Shown: in pieces, positions 26,823-36,814 of the stretch
Layout of the letters: every line of letters begins with the position of its first letter
Numbering within the stretch: position 1 is the stretch's first letter
Source: an uncultured Paracoccaceae bacterium
GTDB taxonomy: Bacteria > Pseudomonadota > Alphaproteobacteria > Rhodobacterales > Rhodobacteraceae
Length of the DNA: 64,000 nucleotides
Direction: 5' to 3'
Assembly (NCBI GenBank): GCA_938049225.1
Contig: CALICM010000024.1
Coordinates: 58,265-122,264 of the forward strand
Made by a program: the position numbers and the translations under genes
Notes under the pieces: model-generated
Told to the model about the DNA's origin: nothing
The model's database searches: none
The model's input: the letters and a program-made list of their open reading frames with translations, nothing else

Positions 26823-27503
26823 ATGCGACTTTTGGTGATCGAAGACGACAGTCAAACGGCCCGGTATCTGGCCGATGGGCTGCGCGAGAGCGGGCACGGC
26901 TGTGATGTGTTTCATTCCGGCACCGAGGGTCTGGCTGCCGCGCTGGGCGGCGGCTATGACGTGATCATCATCGACCGCATGCTGCCGCAAATCGATGGAC
27001 TGTCGGTGGTCCGCACCGTGCGGGCCGAGGGGCACAGCACCCCGGTTCTTGTTCTCAGCGGCTTGGCGCAGGTTGATGATCGCGTGGCCGGACTGCGGGC
27101 GGGCGGGGATGACTATCTGACCAAGCCCTTCGCCTTTTCAGAACTTCTCGCGCGGATCGAGGCCCTGGCGCGCCGCACGGCAACGCCCGAGGTCGAAGCG
27201 ACGCGGCTGACCGTTGCCGATCTTGAGTTGGATCTGTTGGCGCGCATCGCGACGCGTGCGGGCACCGAAGTGCCTTTGCTGCCGCGCGAATACCGGATCC
27301 TTGAGTATTTAATGCGCCGGCCAGGGCGTGTCATCACGCGGACAATGCTGCTTGAGGGTGTCTGGGACTACAACTTCGATCCACAAACCAATGTGATCGA
27401 CGTGCATGTCTCGCGGTTGCGCCAGAAGATCGACAAAGGGTTTGATGTGGCGTTGCTGCATACCGTGCGGGGGGCAGGGTATATGCTGAAAGCCCCGGGA
27501 TGA
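26823..27503 (+). CDS. OmpR-family response regulator
   Basis: A 226-residue two-component regulator. The receiver domain (1-115) has the acidic pair IEDD near residue 7, the phosphoacceptor Asp in IIIDRMLP near residue 51 and LTKPF with the conserved lysine. The C-terminal winged helix (130-225) has LLPREYRILEYLMRRPGRVI and the recognition region NVIDVHVSRLRQKID. ATG 26823 is chosen because GGAAAGGCAGG precedes it and MRLLVIEDD is the usual N-terminus. Its stop overlaps the kinase start (ATGA). Confidence 0.93.
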   Translation: MRLLVIEDDSQTARYLADGLRESGHGCDVFHSGTEGLAAALGGGYDVIIIDRMLPQIDGLSVVRTVRAEGHSTPVLVLSGLAQVDDRVAGLRAGGDDYLTKPFAFSELLARIEALARRTATPEVEATRLTVADLELDLLARIATRAGTEVPLLPREYRILEYLMRRPGRVITRTMLLEGVWDYNFDPQTNVIDVHVSRLRQKIDKGFDVALLHTVRGAGYMLKAPG

Positions 27504-28864
27504 AGGTCGGGGCGGTTTGGCGGACGACCGCTGCGCGGTTGGCGGCGGTCTATACGGTGTTGTTCTGCCTGGGGCTGGCCCTGGGCCTGATCGCACTTTA
27601 TGCGGGCACTATCGGTGTTATCGAACGTCAGCGCGACGCTACACTGGAAGCCGAGGTGCGCGCTTTGTCCGAGCGGTTTCGCGAAGGCGGCACCGCGCGT
27701 CTGATCCCGGCGATCGAGGCGCGTACCGGGCCGCAGGCACGGGGGGATGCGGTCTATTTGCTGGCCACCCCAAGGGGGCGGCGGTTGGCCGGCAACCTGA
27801 CCACTTGGCCGCGCGAGGCCGCGGGCGAGGGGCCGGTCACCTTTGGCGTCAGCAAGCGCGATGGCGAAGGCGTTGTGCAACGGCAGGTGCGCGCGTTGGC
27901 GTTCGATTTGCCGCGCGGCTATCGGCTGTTGGTCGGGCGCGACAGCGGTGATTTGCAGGAGTTTCGGTCGCGTTTTCTGCGGGTCAGCCTGTGGATCGCT
28001 TTGGGGGCGGTGATTTTGGGGGTTACCTCGGGCGTTTTCCTAGGGCGCAGGGTGTTGGCGCGTGTCGCCGTGGCGGCTGAGGCGGGCGAGCGGATCAGCG
28101 CGGGGCATTTGGATCGACGGGTGCCCGTCTCAGACCGGGGGGACGAGTTTGACCGTCTTGCCGCCAGCGTAAATGGAATGCTGAATCGGATCGAGGCGTT
28201 GATGCAGGGCATGCGCATCGCCACCGACAGCATCAGCCATGACGTGCGGCGCCCGCTGACCCGGGCGCGGGCCGAGCTGGACCTGGCGCTGCGGCGGGAT
28301 CTGGACACGGGGGAGACGCAAGCTGCGATCGCCCGGAGCTTGGCAGAAATTGACCGGGCGACGGGTCTCTTGGGTCATTTGCTGGACATCGCCCGGGCCG
28401 AAGCGGGCGTGCCGGACGACAGTTGGACAGAGGTCGATCTGGCACAGATCGTTGCCGATGCGGTGGAATTGTATCAGCCCATTGCCGACGAACGGGGCAT
28501 TACCTTGAGCGCGGATACAGTCCCCACCAAGACGCGTGGCGAACCGCAGCTGCTGGCCCAGGCCGTGACCAACCTGCTTGACAACGCGCTGAAATACGCG
28601 CCAGCCGGCGATGGGGCGGTTGCTGTGCGCGTAACCGCCGATCCGGTCTCGATCACGGTCAGCGACAATGGCCCCGGCATTCCACCGGATCAGCACAGTG
28701 CCGTGACCGAGCGGTTCGTGCGCATGGATGCCGCGCGCGGCGGCGAGGGGTCGGGCCTGGGGCTGAGCCTGGTGCGGGCGGTGGTGCGGTTGCACGGGGG
28801 TACGCTCAAGTTTGCGGATAATGCCCCGGGGCTGATCGCAAAGGTGACGCTGCCCGGGGTCTGA
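27500..28864 (+). CDS. Sensor histidine kinase paired with the OmpR-type regulator
   Basis: A 454-residue membrane kinase: span at 12-38, a periplasmic sensor of about 120 residues, span at 160-180, HAMP, HisKA with phosphoacceptor His247 in SISHDVRRPLTRA, and an HATPase domain with NLLDNALKYAP, VSDNGPGIPP and GSGLGLSLVRA. The residue four after the histidine is Arg251 where HDxRT is the rule. That threonine is needed for phosphatase activity in this family, so the kinase may not dephosphorylate its partner. The signal is unknown; the neighbour degP suggests envelope stress. Confidence 0.93.
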   Translation: MKVGAVWRTTAARLAAVYTVLFCLGLALGLIALYAGTIGVIERQRDATLEAEVRALSERFREGGTARLIPAIEARTGPQARGDAVYLLATPRGRRLAGNLTTWPREAAGEGPVTFGVSKRDGEGVVQRQVRALAFDLPRGYRLLVGRDSGDLQEFRSRFLRVSLWIALGAVILGVTSGVFLGRRVLARVAVAAEAGERISAGHLDRRVPVSDRGDEFDRLAASVNGMLNRIEALMQGMRIATDSISHDVRRPLTRARAELDLALRRDLDTGETQAAIARSLAEIDRATGLLGHLLDIARAEAGVPDDSWTEVDLAQIVADAVELYQPIADERGITLSADTVPTKTRGEPQLLAQAVTNLLDNALKYAPAGDGAVAVRVTADPVSITVSDNGPGIPPDQHSAVTERFVRMDAARGGEGSGLGLSLVRAVVRLHGGTLKFADNAPGLIAKVTLPGV

Positions 28865-28930
28865 AGGGGGCCTTGCGGGTCGCCCGGGCTTCATGCGATG
28901 CAGCGAAAACCCCTGCGGAAAGGTGTGCCG

Positions 28931-29971
28931 ATGTCTGATGTTCTAACCCTGCCTTTGCCGGATGACATGCATCTGCATCTGCGTGACGGGGCGATGTTGG
29001 AGGCCGTCGCGCCAATCTCGGCCCAGCGTTTCGGGCGGGCGATCATCATGCCCAATTTGGTGCCGCCCGTGGTCACTGGGGCCCAAGCGCTGGCTTATCG
29101 GGATCGCATTCTTGCGGCCATTGGGCCCGACACGGGGTTCACCCCGCTGATGACCCTATACCTGACCGAGACCACCGAGCCCGAGGATGTGGCGCAAGCG
29201 GCGGCGGACGGCCTGATCCATGCGGTGAAGCTGTATCCCGCTGGGGCGACCACCAACTCGGCCTCGGGGGTGCGGGATTTTGACAAGGTGCGCGGTGTGT
29301 TGGAGCGGATGGCGGCAATTGGCTTGCCGCTGTGCGTCCACGGCGAGGTCACAGATCCTGAGGTCGATATTTTCGACCGCGAAGCGGTGTTTATCGAGCG
29401 TGTCCTCGACCCAATCCGCCAAGCGACGCCCGGCCTGAGGGTGGTGATGGAGCATGTGACCACGGCCGAGGGCATCGCCTATATCGCCAATTCCCCGGCC
29501 GATCTGGCAGGGACGATCACCACGCATCATCTGATCCTGAACCGCAATCACCTTTTGGTGGGGGGCATTCGCCCACATTACTATTGCCTGCCGGTCGCGA
29601 AGCGCGAGCGGCACCGCGAGGCCTTGGTGGCCGCAGCCACCGGGGGCGATCCGCGCTATTTCTTGGGCACCGACAGCGCGCCGCATTTGGATGCCGCAAA
29701 GGAAACTGGGTGCGGCTGTGCCGGGTGCTTTACGGCGCTTAACACTTTGGAATGTTTGGCGCAGGTCTTCGACGCGGCAGGGGCTTTGGACCACCTGGCG
29801 GGTTTCGCGACAGGTCATGGCGCGGCGTTCTACGGGCTGTCCGCGCCCTCTGGACAGGTGGTTTTGGAGCGGCGTGCCGAGGCCGCCGTTTGGCCCGCGA
29901 AGCTCGACACAGGCGCGGGGCCGGTGACGGTGTTTGATCCTGGCTTTCCAGTGTTTTGGCACCGGGTTTAA
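28931..29971 (+). CDS. pyrC: Dihydroorotase
   Basis: A 346-residue class II dihydroorotase of pyrimidine synthesis, ring-closing carbamoyl-aspartate. Zinc ligands are seen in DMHLHLRDG (residues 13-21), in VKLYPAG (lysine to be carboxylated), LCVHGEV and [11 protein letters not shown], with the catalytic Asp in [12 protein letters not shown] 28931 follows GGAAAGG. The final codon overlaps the convergent ASCH gene by 4 bases. Confidence 0.95.
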   Translation: MSDVLTLPLPDDMHLHLRDGAMLEAVAPISAQRFGRAIIMPNLVPPVVTGAQALAYRDRILAAIGPDTGFTPLMTLYLTETTEPEDVAQAAADGLIHAVKLYPAGATTNSASGVRDFDKVRGVLERMAAIGLPLCVHGEVTDPEVDIFDREAVFIERVLDPIRQATPGLRVVMEHVTTAEGIAYIANSPADLAGTITTHHLILNRNHLLVGGIRPHYYCLPVAKRERHREALVAAATGGDPRYFLGTDSAPHLDAAKETGCGCAGCFTALNTLECLAQVFDAAGALDHLAGFATGHGAAFYGLSAPSGQVVLERRAEAAVWPAKLDTGAGPVTVFDPGFPVFWHRV

Positions 29972-30384
29972 ACCCTTGCAAAGTCCTTCACGAGGCGAAA
30001 CCGTTCGCAGACCAGCAGCATCTGCGGGTCATACCCGCCATTCCGCGTGAAATAGGCCTGGTGGTCGGCGGCCCAACCGGTGCGGTCGGTATTCTCGCCC
30101 TCGGCCAGGGCAAAGGCGGTGTCTACATCGCAAAAGCGTTTGACCTCCACCTCGGTGGTCTCGATCAGCAGCGCGGGTGTGCCATCCCAATTCAGGGCGA
30201 TGTCCTGGCGACCGACGACCGGCATCGCCTCCCCATCCGCCCCGAAATCGCGCAGTGCGCCGCAAGTGGCGGTCTTCTTGCCTGCACGTACCGCCGCCAA
30301 AAGCTGTGCGCAGAGCGTTTCGCTGTCGCCAAAGGTGAAGCGTTCAGCGTTAGGATAGGCGGCGAAGATCTGTTCAGGGGGCAT
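29968..30384 (-). CDS. ASCH domain protein
   Basis: A 138-residue ASCH protein: [17 protein letters not shown] near residue 33, the central [18 protein letters not shown], and [16 protein letters not shown]. The fold is PUA-like and binds RNA or modified nucleotides. Members include an N4-acetylcytidine amidohydrolase (YqfB), but that activity cannot be assigned here. It is a single gene between pyrC and the lipoprotein. Confidence 0.85.
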   Translation of the reverse strand: MPPEQIFAAYPNAERFTFGDSETLCAQLLAAVRAGKKTATCGALRDFGADGEAMPVVGRQDIALNWDGTPALLIETTEVEVKRFCDVDTAFALAEGENTDRTGWAADHQAYFTRNGGYDPQMLLVCERFRLVKDFARV

Positions 30385-30564
30385 GACACTGTTTCACGCT
30401 GTCAGAGGCTGATTGCTAGTAACTACATCTCACGCGCGGCGCGACATGCCAACCTTATGAAGCATGATTGGCGATCCGGACTTAAAAGATGGCCGTTGCT
30501 GCGCGACATGCGTCAAAAGCAGTTGGCATTGTAGCGGTGGTCTAATCGCTTTAGTCTTTGCTTT

Positions 30565-31188
30565 ATGGTTTTTGCTCGTCTCCTGTTTCGCGCCGCTAAG
30601 CGGTTCAGCCTCCCCCTTCTTCTCCCCCTCACCCTTGCGGCCTGTGCCGCGACGTCGGTGGAGCAGTCTGGGCGGGGCGGGCCGCAGATTCCGGCATTAG
30701 CGCAGGCAATCATGGATCTTGGCCCAGGCATCGATGCTGAGGAGGCAGCGCGGGCGGCGCGGATTGCTTACGCCCATACCGATGAGTTGGCCCTAGCCTA
30801 TCGGATCACGGACCCGCCGCTTATTCACAACACCAAAGTGAACCTGGGGCTGAAGCCGCGGGGGCTATGCTGGCATTGGGCCGAGGACATCGAGGCACGA
30901 CTTCTGGCGGAAGAGTTCCAGACCCTGGTGTTGCACCGGGGCATCGCAAACCATGACAAAGCCTTTCGGATCGAGCACAGCACCGCCATTATCAGCCGTC
31001 GCGGTGACCCGATGGACCAGGGGATCGTGCTGGATCCCTGGCGCAAGGGCGGGCGGCTGACTTGGGTGTCGGTGCAGGCGGACTTGGCCTATGATTGGGT
31101 CTCCGACGATGTGGTGCATGCCATGCGGCGCGCGCGCAGGGATAGGGCGGCGAAATCGCCGCCAAAACGCCTTGCATTGCGCCCCTGA
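30565..31188 (+). CDS. Lipoprotein of unknown function with possible Cys-His-Asp triad
   Basis: A 207-residue protein with a lipoprotein signal ending LAAC (Cys27). The mature part contains [10 protein letters not shown] (Cys102), RIEHSTAII (His138) and IVLDPWR (Asp157). This order and spacing resembles a papain/transglutaminase-type catalytic triad, which is my inference; I do not recognise a named family. It stands just upstream of rplO, where rpmD would be expected in a complete spc operon. Confidence 0.6.
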   Translation: MVFARLLFRAAKRFSLPLLLPLTLAACAATSVEQSGRGGPQIPALAQAIMDLGPGIDAEEAARAARIAYAHTDELALAYRITDPPLIHNTKVNLGLKPRGLCWHWAEDIEARLLAEEFQTLVLHRGIANHDKAFRIEHSTAIISRRGDPMDQGIVLDPWRKGGRLTWVSVQADLAYDWVSDDVVHAMRRARRDRAAKSPPKRLALRP

Positions 31189-31297
31189 TCCCGCCTATAC
31201 ACCGCCGGTGGTCCAAAGTGGGCCGCATATCACATCAAATGACGCCGTGGTCGGGGGCTTTCGCTTCGATCCCCGTATCCGGCTTTGGAGAAGCGAC

Positions 31298-31771
31298 ATG
31301 AAACTTAATGAACTGCGCGACAATCCAGGCGCGACCAAAAAAGCTAAGCGCATCGGGCGCGGCCCAGGCTCGGGCAAGGGTAAGACCGGCGGACGTGGGA
31401 TCAAAGGCCAGAAATCCCGCTCGGGCGTGGCGATCAACGCCTATGAGGGCGGGCAGATGCCGCTCTATATGCGCCTGCCCAAGCGCGGCTTTAACAAGCC
31501 CAACGCCAAGAAATTCGCCGTTATCAATCTGAATGTCCTGCAGAAATTCATCGATGCGGGCAAGATCGACGCGAAGGCCCCCGTGACCGAGGATGTGCTG
31601 GTCGACAGCGGCCTGGTCCGGCGCAAGCTGGACGGTGTGCGCTTGTTGGCCAAGGGCGAACTGACGGCAAAGCTGGATATCACCGTGACCGGCGCGTCGA
31701 AGGCCGCCGTCGAAGCGGTCGAGAAAGCGGGCGGAAAAGTCACACTGCCGGCCCCCGTTGCGGCGGAATAA
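31298..31771 (+). CDS. rplO: 50S ribosomal protein L15
   Basis: A 157-residue L15: [12 protein letters not shown], then [21 protein letters not shown] and [15 protein letters not shown], diagnostic of the family. ATG 31298 begins the conserved N-terminus. It is followed by secY and adk as in the spc operon. The usual upstream neighbours rpsE and rpmD are not next to it. Confidence 0.97.
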   Translation: MKLNELRDNPGATKKAKRIGRGPGSGKGKTGGRGIKGQKSRSGVAINAYEGGQMPLYMRLPKRGFNKPNAKKFAVINLNVLQKFIDAGKIDAKAPVTEDVLVDSGLVRRKLDGVRLLAKGELTAKLDITVTGASKAAVEAVEKAGGKVTLPAPVAAE

Positions 31772-31869
31772 GGTTGTGGGGCACGCCCCCGCACCTTACA
31801 TCGGTTGAGAACATTTCGCGCCGCGTGAGCACCCGTTGTTCCGCGGCGCAGCTATGGGAGGCCTAATCA

Positions 31870-33222
31870 ATGGCATCAGCAGCAGAGCAGATGGCCGCCA
31901 ACCTGAACTGGGGGTCCTTTGGCAAAGCCAAAGAACTGCAGCAGCGGATCCTGTTCGCCCTTGGCCTGCTGATCGTCTACCGGATCGGGACCTATATCCC
32001 AGTGCCCGGGATCGACACCGTGGCCTTGCAGCAGTTCTTCGACCAAGCGCAGCAGGGCATCGGCGGCATGTTGAACATGTTTACCGGTGGCGCGGTCAGC
32101 CGCATGGCGATCTTTGCGCTGGGGATCATGCCCTATATCTCGGCCTCGATCATCGTGCAGTTGATGACGGCCATGGTGCCGAAATTAGAACAGCTCAAGA
32201 AAGAAGGCGAGGCGGGGCGCAAGAAGATCAACCAATACACCCGTTATGGCACGGTGTTCTTGGCCACCTTCCAAGCCTATGGCATTGCCATCGGGATGGA
32301 GGGTCAGGACCTGGTCTTGGACCCCGGCTGGTATTTCCGCGCCTCCTGCGTGATCACACTGGTGGGCGGCACGATGTTCCTGCTGTGGCTGGGCGAGCAG
32401 ATTACTCAGCGCGGTATCGGCAACGGGGTTTCGCTGATTATCTTTGTTGGCATCATCGCGGAACTTCCCGCCGCCTTGGCACAATTCTTTAGCCAGGGGC
32501 GCGAAGGCACCATCCCTGCCTATGTGATTATTGGGATCATGATCATGGCGGTCGCGGTCATTATGGCCATCGTTTATGTCGAGCGGGCTTTGCGCAAGAT
32601 CCACATCCAATACCCGCGCCGCCAGGTCGGGCAAAAGATGTACGGCGGTGAATCCTCGAACCTGCCGATCAAGCTGAACCCCGCCGGGGTGATTCCGCCG
32701 ATCTTTGCCTCGTCATTGCTGTTGTTGCCCTCGACGATTTCCACATTTTCGGGCGGGGCAGGGGCCACCGGCGCGTTGGGCTTCGTATCGTCTTACTTTG
32801 GGCGGGGCATGCCGCTTTATCTGATCACCTTTGTCGTGCTCATCGTCTTCTTCTCGTATTTCTACACTGCCAATGTGTCGTTCAAATCCGAAGAGGTCGC
32901 GGACAATCTGAAAAAGCAGGGCGGGTTCGTGCCGGGGATCCGACCTGGGCCGCGCACAGTGGATTATTTGGACTATGTCGTGAGCCGAATTTTGGTTGTT
33001 GGCTCGGCTTATTTGGCGGCGGTTTGTCTTTTGCCCGAAATTTTGATTTCCCAATGGAACATCCCGTTCTACTTTGGCGGAACCTCGCTTCTGATTGTGG
33101 TGTCGGTCACGATGGACACAATCACCCAAGTTCAGTCCCATATGCTGGCGCACCAGTATGAAGGGTTGATCGAAAAATCAAAATTGCGGGGCAACAAGGG
33201 ACGGAAGAAAACACGCCGATGA
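31870..33222 (+). CDS. secY: Protein translocase subunit SecY
   Basis: A 450-residue channel protein with 10 membrane spans. Seen: YIPVPGID after the first span, [15 protein letters not shown] in span 2, a cytoplasmic loop [23 protein letters not shown], and the C-terminal PGIRPG and YEGL motifs. It forms the Sec channel in the inner membrane with SecE and SecG. GGGAGG precedes ATG 31870. The stop overlaps the adk start (ATGA). Confidence 0.97.
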   Translation: MASAAEQMAANLNWGSFGKAKELQQRILFALGLLIVYRIGTYIPVPGIDTVALQQFFDQAQQGIGGMLNMFTGGAVSRMAIFALGIMPYISASIIVQLMTAMVPKLEQLKKEGEAGRKKINQYTRYGTVFLATFQAYGIAIGMEGQDLVLDPGWYFRASCVITLVGGTMFLLWLGEQITQRGIGNGVSLIIFVGIIAELPAALAQFFSQGREGTIPAYVIIGIMIMAVAVIMAIVYVERALRKIHIQYPRRQVGQKMYGGESSNLPIKLNPAGVIPPIFASSLLLLPSTISTFSGGAGATGALGFVSSYFGRGMPLYLITFVVLIVFFSYFYTANVSFKSEEVADNLKKQGGFVPGIRPGPRTVDYLDYVVSRILVVGSAYLAAVCLLPEILISQWNIPFYFGGTSLLIVVSVTMDTITQVQSHMLAHQYEGLIEKSKLRGNKGRKKTRR

Positions 33223-33875
33223 ACATCATACTGCTTGGCCCACCGGGCGCGGGAAAGGGGACCCAGGCCCATAAGCTGGTCGACGACAGGGGCATGGTGC
33301 AGCTTTCCACCGGGGACATGCTGCGCGCAGCCCGGACGTCTGGAACCGAGATGGGCCAACAGGTGGCCGCGATTATGGACAGCGGCTCGCTGGTAACGGA
33401 CGAGATCGTGATCGGTTTGATCGCCGAGCAGTTGGACGCGGGCGTAGGCGAGAAGGGGATCATCTTTGATGGCTTCCCACGCACCCTGGCCCAAGCGGAT
33501 GCGCTGGACGCGCTGTTGAAAGCGAAAGATAAGACGCTGGATGCGGTGGTCGAGATGCAGATCGCGGATGACGAGGAGTTGGTCCGCCGTGTGTCGGGCC
33601 GCTTCACCTGCGCCACCTGCGGCGCGGTCTATCACGACGAGGGCAACCCGACGCAGGCTGTCGGTCAATGCGATGTCTGTAAGGGAACCGAGTTCAAGCG
33701 CCGCCCGGATGACAATGCCGAGACGATGCGCACCCGGTTGATGGCGTATTACAAAGAAACCTCGCCCCTTATCGGGTATTATTACGCTCATGGCGCCCTG
33801 AAAGGGATCAATGGCCTGGGCGAGATTGACGAGGTTGCGGCCCAGTTGGATGCCGTCTTGGAAGGGGCGCTTTAG
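33219..33875 (+). CDS. adk: Adenylate kinase, zinc-containing long form
   Basis: A 218-residue nucleoside monophosphate kinase converting ATP + AMP to 2 ADP. The P-loop [10 protein letters not shown] is at residues 7-16, with STGDMLRAA, and [14 protein letters not shown] in the core. The LID domain has CATC and CDVC pairs, so it binds a structural zinc, unlike the E. coli enzyme. It is translationally coupled to secY. Confidence 0.96.
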   Translation: MNIILLGPPGAGKGTQAHKLVDDRGMVQLSTGDMLRAARTSGTEMGQQVAAIMDSGSLVTDEIVIGLIAEQLDAGVGEKGIIFDGFPRTLAQADALDALLKAKDKTLDAVVEMQIADDEELVRRVSGRFTCATCGAVYHDEGNPTQAVGQCDVCKGTEFKRRPDDNAETMRTRLMAYYKETSPLIGYYYAHGALKGINGLGEIDEVAAQLDAVLEGAL

Positions 33876-33948
33876 CGGCTGGGTAAGCGCAAAAGACCCC
33901 CACTGATGGCGCCCCCGAAATAAAACTTGACAGACGCCGGAATATGGG

Positions 33949-33977
33949 TTGACACCCCCGCGTTCGTGAATAGTTTA
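33949..33977 (+). promoter_or_regulatory. Probable promoter of the rpsM-rpoA operon
   Basis: TTGACA at 33949-33954 is a perfect -35. The -10 is either TAGTTT (spacer 16) or AGTTTA (spacer 17). It lies in the 236-base gap after adk and would start the transcript about 120 bases before rpsM, leaving room for the leader hairpin. Confidence 0.55.
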
Positions 33978-34025
33978 CGATTTCTTCTCAAAGACCGAGT
34001 CGTGCGACCCGACCTGAGGGAAAAC

Positions 34026-34060
34026 AAGCCCACCGTTGCGAATGCAGGTGGGCTTTCGTT
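34026..34060 (+). promoter_or_regulatory. Leader hairpin before rpsM
   Basis: AAGCCCACC (34026-34034) pairs perfectly with GGTGGGCTT (34047-34055). The loop holds a further TGC/GCA pairing (34037-34039 with 34044-34046). TTCGTT follows, making a weak terminator shape 56 bases before the rpsM start. It is a candidate attenuator or ribosomal-protein binding leader. Confidence 0.5.
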
Positions 34061-34111
34061 GTGAAAAAAGGTTCCGGCGCTACGGAACCGCAACCGAAAC
34101 GGAGAGACCAT

Positions 34112-34480
34112 TTGGCCCGTATTGCAGGGGTAAACATCCCCACAAACAAGCGCGTGCATATCGCGTTGACCTATATCCATGGCATTGGAAATTCGACCGC
34201 GCAGCAGATTTGCGAGGCTGTCGGCATTGATCAGAGCCGCCGTGTGAACGAATTGAGCGACGCGGAAGTGCTGCAAGTGCGCGAGCATATCGACGCGAAC
34301 CTGATGGTCGAGGGCGACCTGCGGCGCGAGAAATCGATGAACATCAAACGCCTGATGGATCTGGGCTGCTACCGCGGCCTGCGCCACCGCCGCGGCCTGC
34401 CCGTGCGTGGTCAACGGACCCATACGAACGCCCGCACCCGCAAGGGCCCGGCCAAAGCCATCGCTGGCAAGAAGAAATAA
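34112..34480 (+). CDS. rpsM: 30S ribosomal protein S13 (TTG start)
   Basis: A 122-residue S13: [25 protein letters not shown] at the N-terminus and [20 protein letters not shown] near the C-terminus. The only start that gives the conserved MARIAGV N-terminus is TTG at 34112, preceded by GGAGAG. An upstream in-frame GTG at 34061 would add 17 unconserved residues. First gene of the alpha operon here (rpsM, rpsK, rpoA, rplQ). Confidence 0.96.
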   Translation: MARIAGVNIPTNKRVHIALTYIHGIGNSTAQQICEAVGIDQSRRVNELSDAEVLQVREHIDANLMVEGDLRREKSMNIKRLMDLGCYRGLRHRRGLPVRGQRTHTNARTRKGPAKAIAGKKK

Positions 34481-34491
34481 GGGGCGGATCC

Positions 34492-34884
34492 ATGGCACGT
34501 GATACAAAGCTGCGCGCGAAAAAGAAGGTCAAGAAGAACATCTCGGCCGGGGTTGCGCATGTAAACGCAAGCTTCAACAACACCAAGATCCTGATCGCCG
34601 ATGTGCAAGGCAATGCGATTGCCTGGTCCTCGGCCGGGACGATGGGTTTCAAAGGCTCGCGCAAATCGACACCTTATGCCGCGCAGATGGCCGCCGAGGA
34701 TGCGGGCAAAAAGGCGCAGGAACACGGCATGCGCACCTTGGAGGTTGAGGTGCAGGGGCCAGGCTCGGGGCGCGAAAGTGCGCTGCGCGCGCTGGGGGCC
34801 GTTGGTTTCACAATTACGGCGATCCGGGATGTCACCCCGATCGCGCACAATGGCTGCCGCCCGCCCAAACGTCGGCGCGTCTAA
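34492..34884 (+). CDS. rpsK: 30S ribosomal protein S11
   Basis: A 130-residue S11: the middle has [20 protein letters not shown] and [20 protein letters not shown], and the C-terminus [12 protein letters not shown], all diagnostic. It begins 11 bases after rpsM with GGGGCGGA as ribosome binding site, and is part of the platform of the 30S subunit. Confidence 0.97.
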   Translation: MARDTKLRAKKKVKKNISAGVAHVNASFNNTKILIADVQGNAIAWSSAGTMGFKGSRKSTPYAAQMAAEDAGKKAQEHGMRTLEVEVQGPGSGRESALRALGAVGFTITAIRDVTPIAHNGCRPPKRRRV

Positions 34885-34998
34885 GGACAATACTACGGGG
34901 GGGCGGTGCGTATCTCGCGTCGGCCGCCCTTGCTTACTGACCCTCGAGGGCGGCTGCTCCACCGGATCGGAGCGGACCGCAAGAATGGAGGCCCGACT

Positions 34999-36015
34999 AT
35001 GATCCACAAAAATTGGCAAGAACTCATCCGCCCGATGGGGCTGGATATCAAACCGGGTGCGGACGCGTTGCGCCTGGCGACGGCCACAGCTGAACCCCTG
35101 GAGCGCGGTTTTGGTTTAACCCTGGGCAATGCGCTGCGGCGTGTGCTGCTGTCCTCGTTGCAAGGCGCGGCGATCACCAGCGTACAGATCGACAATGTGC
35201 TGCACGAGTTTTCCAGCGTCGACGGTGTGCGCGAGGATGTTACCGACATTGTGCTGAACCTGAAAGGTGTCAGTCTGAAGATGGAGGTCGAAGGTCCCAA
35301 GCGTCTGTCGATCAATAAATCGGGCCCTGGTGTCGTAACGGCGGGGGACATCAGCGAAAGCGCGGGGATCGAGATCCTGAACCGCGATCACGTGATTTGC
35401 CATCTGGATGATGGCGCCAGCCTTTACATGGAACTAACGGTTGAGACTGGCAAAGGCTATGTGGCGGCCGATAAGAACCGCCCCGAGGATGCGCCGATTG
35501 GCATGATCTCGGTCGATGCATTGTTCAGCCCGGTCAAGAAAGTCAGCTATAAGGTCGAGCCAACCCGCGAGGGGCAGGTGCTGGACTATGACAAGCTGAC
35601 GTTGAGCATCGAAACCGATGGGTCGGTCACGCCCGAGGATGCGATCGCCTATGGCGCGCGGATCCTGCAAGACCAGTTGGGCGTCTTCGTGAATTTCGAC
35701 GAGCCGGAAGCGGCTGGCCGTGCCGAGGAAGAGGACGATCTGGAGTTCAACCCGCTGCTTTTGAAGAAAGTGGACGAGTTGGAGCTTTCGGTGCGTTCCG
35801 CCAACTGCCTGAAGAACGACAATATTGTCTATATCGGCGATCTGATCCAAAAGACCGAGGCCGAGATGCTGCGCACCCCCAACTTTGGGCGCAAATCCTT
35901 GAACGAGATCAAGGAAGTTCTGACCGGCATGGGCCTTCATCTGGGCATGGATATCGTTGATTGGCCCCCTGATAATATCGAGGATCTGGCTAAGAAGTTC
36001 GAAGACCAGTTCTGA
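34999..36015 (+). CDS. rpoA: RNA polymerase alpha subunit
   Basis: A 338-residue alpha subunit. The N-terminal dimerisation domain has [20 protein letters not shown]; the C-terminal DNA-binding domain (about 255-325) has [17 protein letters not shown] and [22 protein letters not shown] 34999 follows GGAGG and gives the conserved [10 protein letters not shown] start. The CTD contacts UP elements and activators. The usual rpsD gene is not between rpsK and rpoA, as is common in Alphaproteobacteria. Confidence 0.97.
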   Translation: MIHKNWQELIRPMGLDIKPGADALRLATATAEPLERGFGLTLGNALRRVLLSSLQGAAITSVQIDNVLHEFSSVDGVREDVTDIVLNLKGVSLKMEVEGPKRLSINKSGPGVVTAGDISESAGIEILNRDHVICHLDDGASLYMELTVETGKGYVAADKNRPEDAPIGMISVDALFSPVKKVSYKVEPTREGQVLDYDKLTLSIETDGSVTPEDAIAYGARILQDQLGVFVNFDEPEAAGRAEEEDDLEFNPLLLKKVDELELSVRSANCLKNDNIVYIGDLIQKTEAEMLRTPNFGRKSLNEIKEVLTGMGLHLGMDIVDWPPDNIEDLAKKFEDQF

Positions 36016-36027
36016 GAACGGCGCACT

Positions 36028-36090
36028 GATTTTGGACCGGGTGGGGGACGTCCCACCCGCCCACCCCCGTCCCCCACCCGGTCCAAAATC
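36028..36090. repeat. 22-bp perfect palindrome with a conserved loop, after rpoA
   Basis: A 22-base arm (36028-36049) is perfectly complementary to 36069-36090. The 19-base loop contains CCCACCCGCCCACCC (15 bases), identical to the loop of the second palindrome at 49481-49531, while the stems are unrelated. The segment GGGTGGGAC just after it (36091-36099) can pair with the loop instead. It lies between rpoA and rplQ, inside the operon. Confidence 0.85.
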
Positions 36091-36181
36091 GGGTGGGACG
36101 GCGCAATACCCGGGAATGATCCCCAAGGAGAGCGGTTTCCACGCAGGGCCGCCAGACAAAGTATAAAGAAGGATTGAAGAT

Positions 36182-36604
36182 ATGCGTCACGGCAACGGAT
36201 ACCGCAAACTGAACCGCACCCATGAGCATCGAAAAGCGATGTTCGCGAATATGGCAAGCAGCTTAATCGTGCACGAGCAGATCAAAACCACCCTGCCAAA
36301 AGCCAAAGAACTGCGACCCATCGTTGAAAAGCTGATCACGCTGGCGAAACGCGGTGACCTGCACGCGCGCCGTCTGGCGCACAGCCGGATCAAGCAGGAC
36401 GAGGCCGTGGCCAAGCTGATGGACGTCTTGGGTCCGCGCTACAAAGACCGTCAGGGTGGCTATATCCGCGTCCTGAAGGCCGGGTTCCGTTACGGCGATA
36501 TGGCACCCATGGCGATCATCGAGTTGGTTGACCGGGACGTGGATGCAAAGGGTGCGGCCGACAAAGCCCGCGTCGCGGCAGAAGAGGCCGAAGCCGACGC
36601 ATAG
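36182..36604 (+). CDS. rplQ: 50S ribosomal protein L17
   Basis: A 140-residue L17: [20 protein letters not shown], then [20 protein letters not shown] and [20 protein letters not shown]. It lines the peptide exit tunnel. It is the last gene of the alpha operon. The C-terminus has an alanine/glutamate tail common in relatives. Confidence 0.97.
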   Translation: MRHGNGYRKLNRTHEHRKAMFANMASSLIVHEQIKTTLPKAKELRPIVEKLITLAKRGDLHARRLAHSRIKQDEAVAKLMDVLGPRYKDRQGGYIRVLKAGFRYGDMAPMAIIELVDRDVDAKGAADKARVAAEEAEADA

Positions 36605-36627
36605 GCCCATTTTTTGCAAATCGTTTG

Positions 36628-36659
36628 AAAGCCGTCCCGTTGGGGCGGCTTTGTTTTTT
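36628..36659 (+). terminator. Intrinsic terminator of the alpha operon
   Basis: AAAGCCGTCCC (36628-36638) pairs with GGGGCGGCTTT (36642-36652) through 11 bp with one G-U, with a GTT loop, followed by GTTTTTT. It lies 24 bases after the rplQ stop. Confidence 0.9.
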
Positions 36660-36814
36660 CAGGACGCGGTCTGTGCCAAAAGTCACGGTTAAAAGGTGAT
36701 TAATCCGCCCCTGATCACAGAGAGTTTCCAGAACCGGCTCTGGAATATGCTACAATACTTCCCACTTAGTCACCGTAGGGTGACACAACAGTCAGACGGA
36801 TAAGGACAGATCCA

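Noticed and set aside
36028..36099. H-type pseudoknot between the palindrome loop and GGGTGGGAC
   Set aside because: With no linker across a 22-bp stem the fold is sterically impossible; kept only as an alternative pairing.
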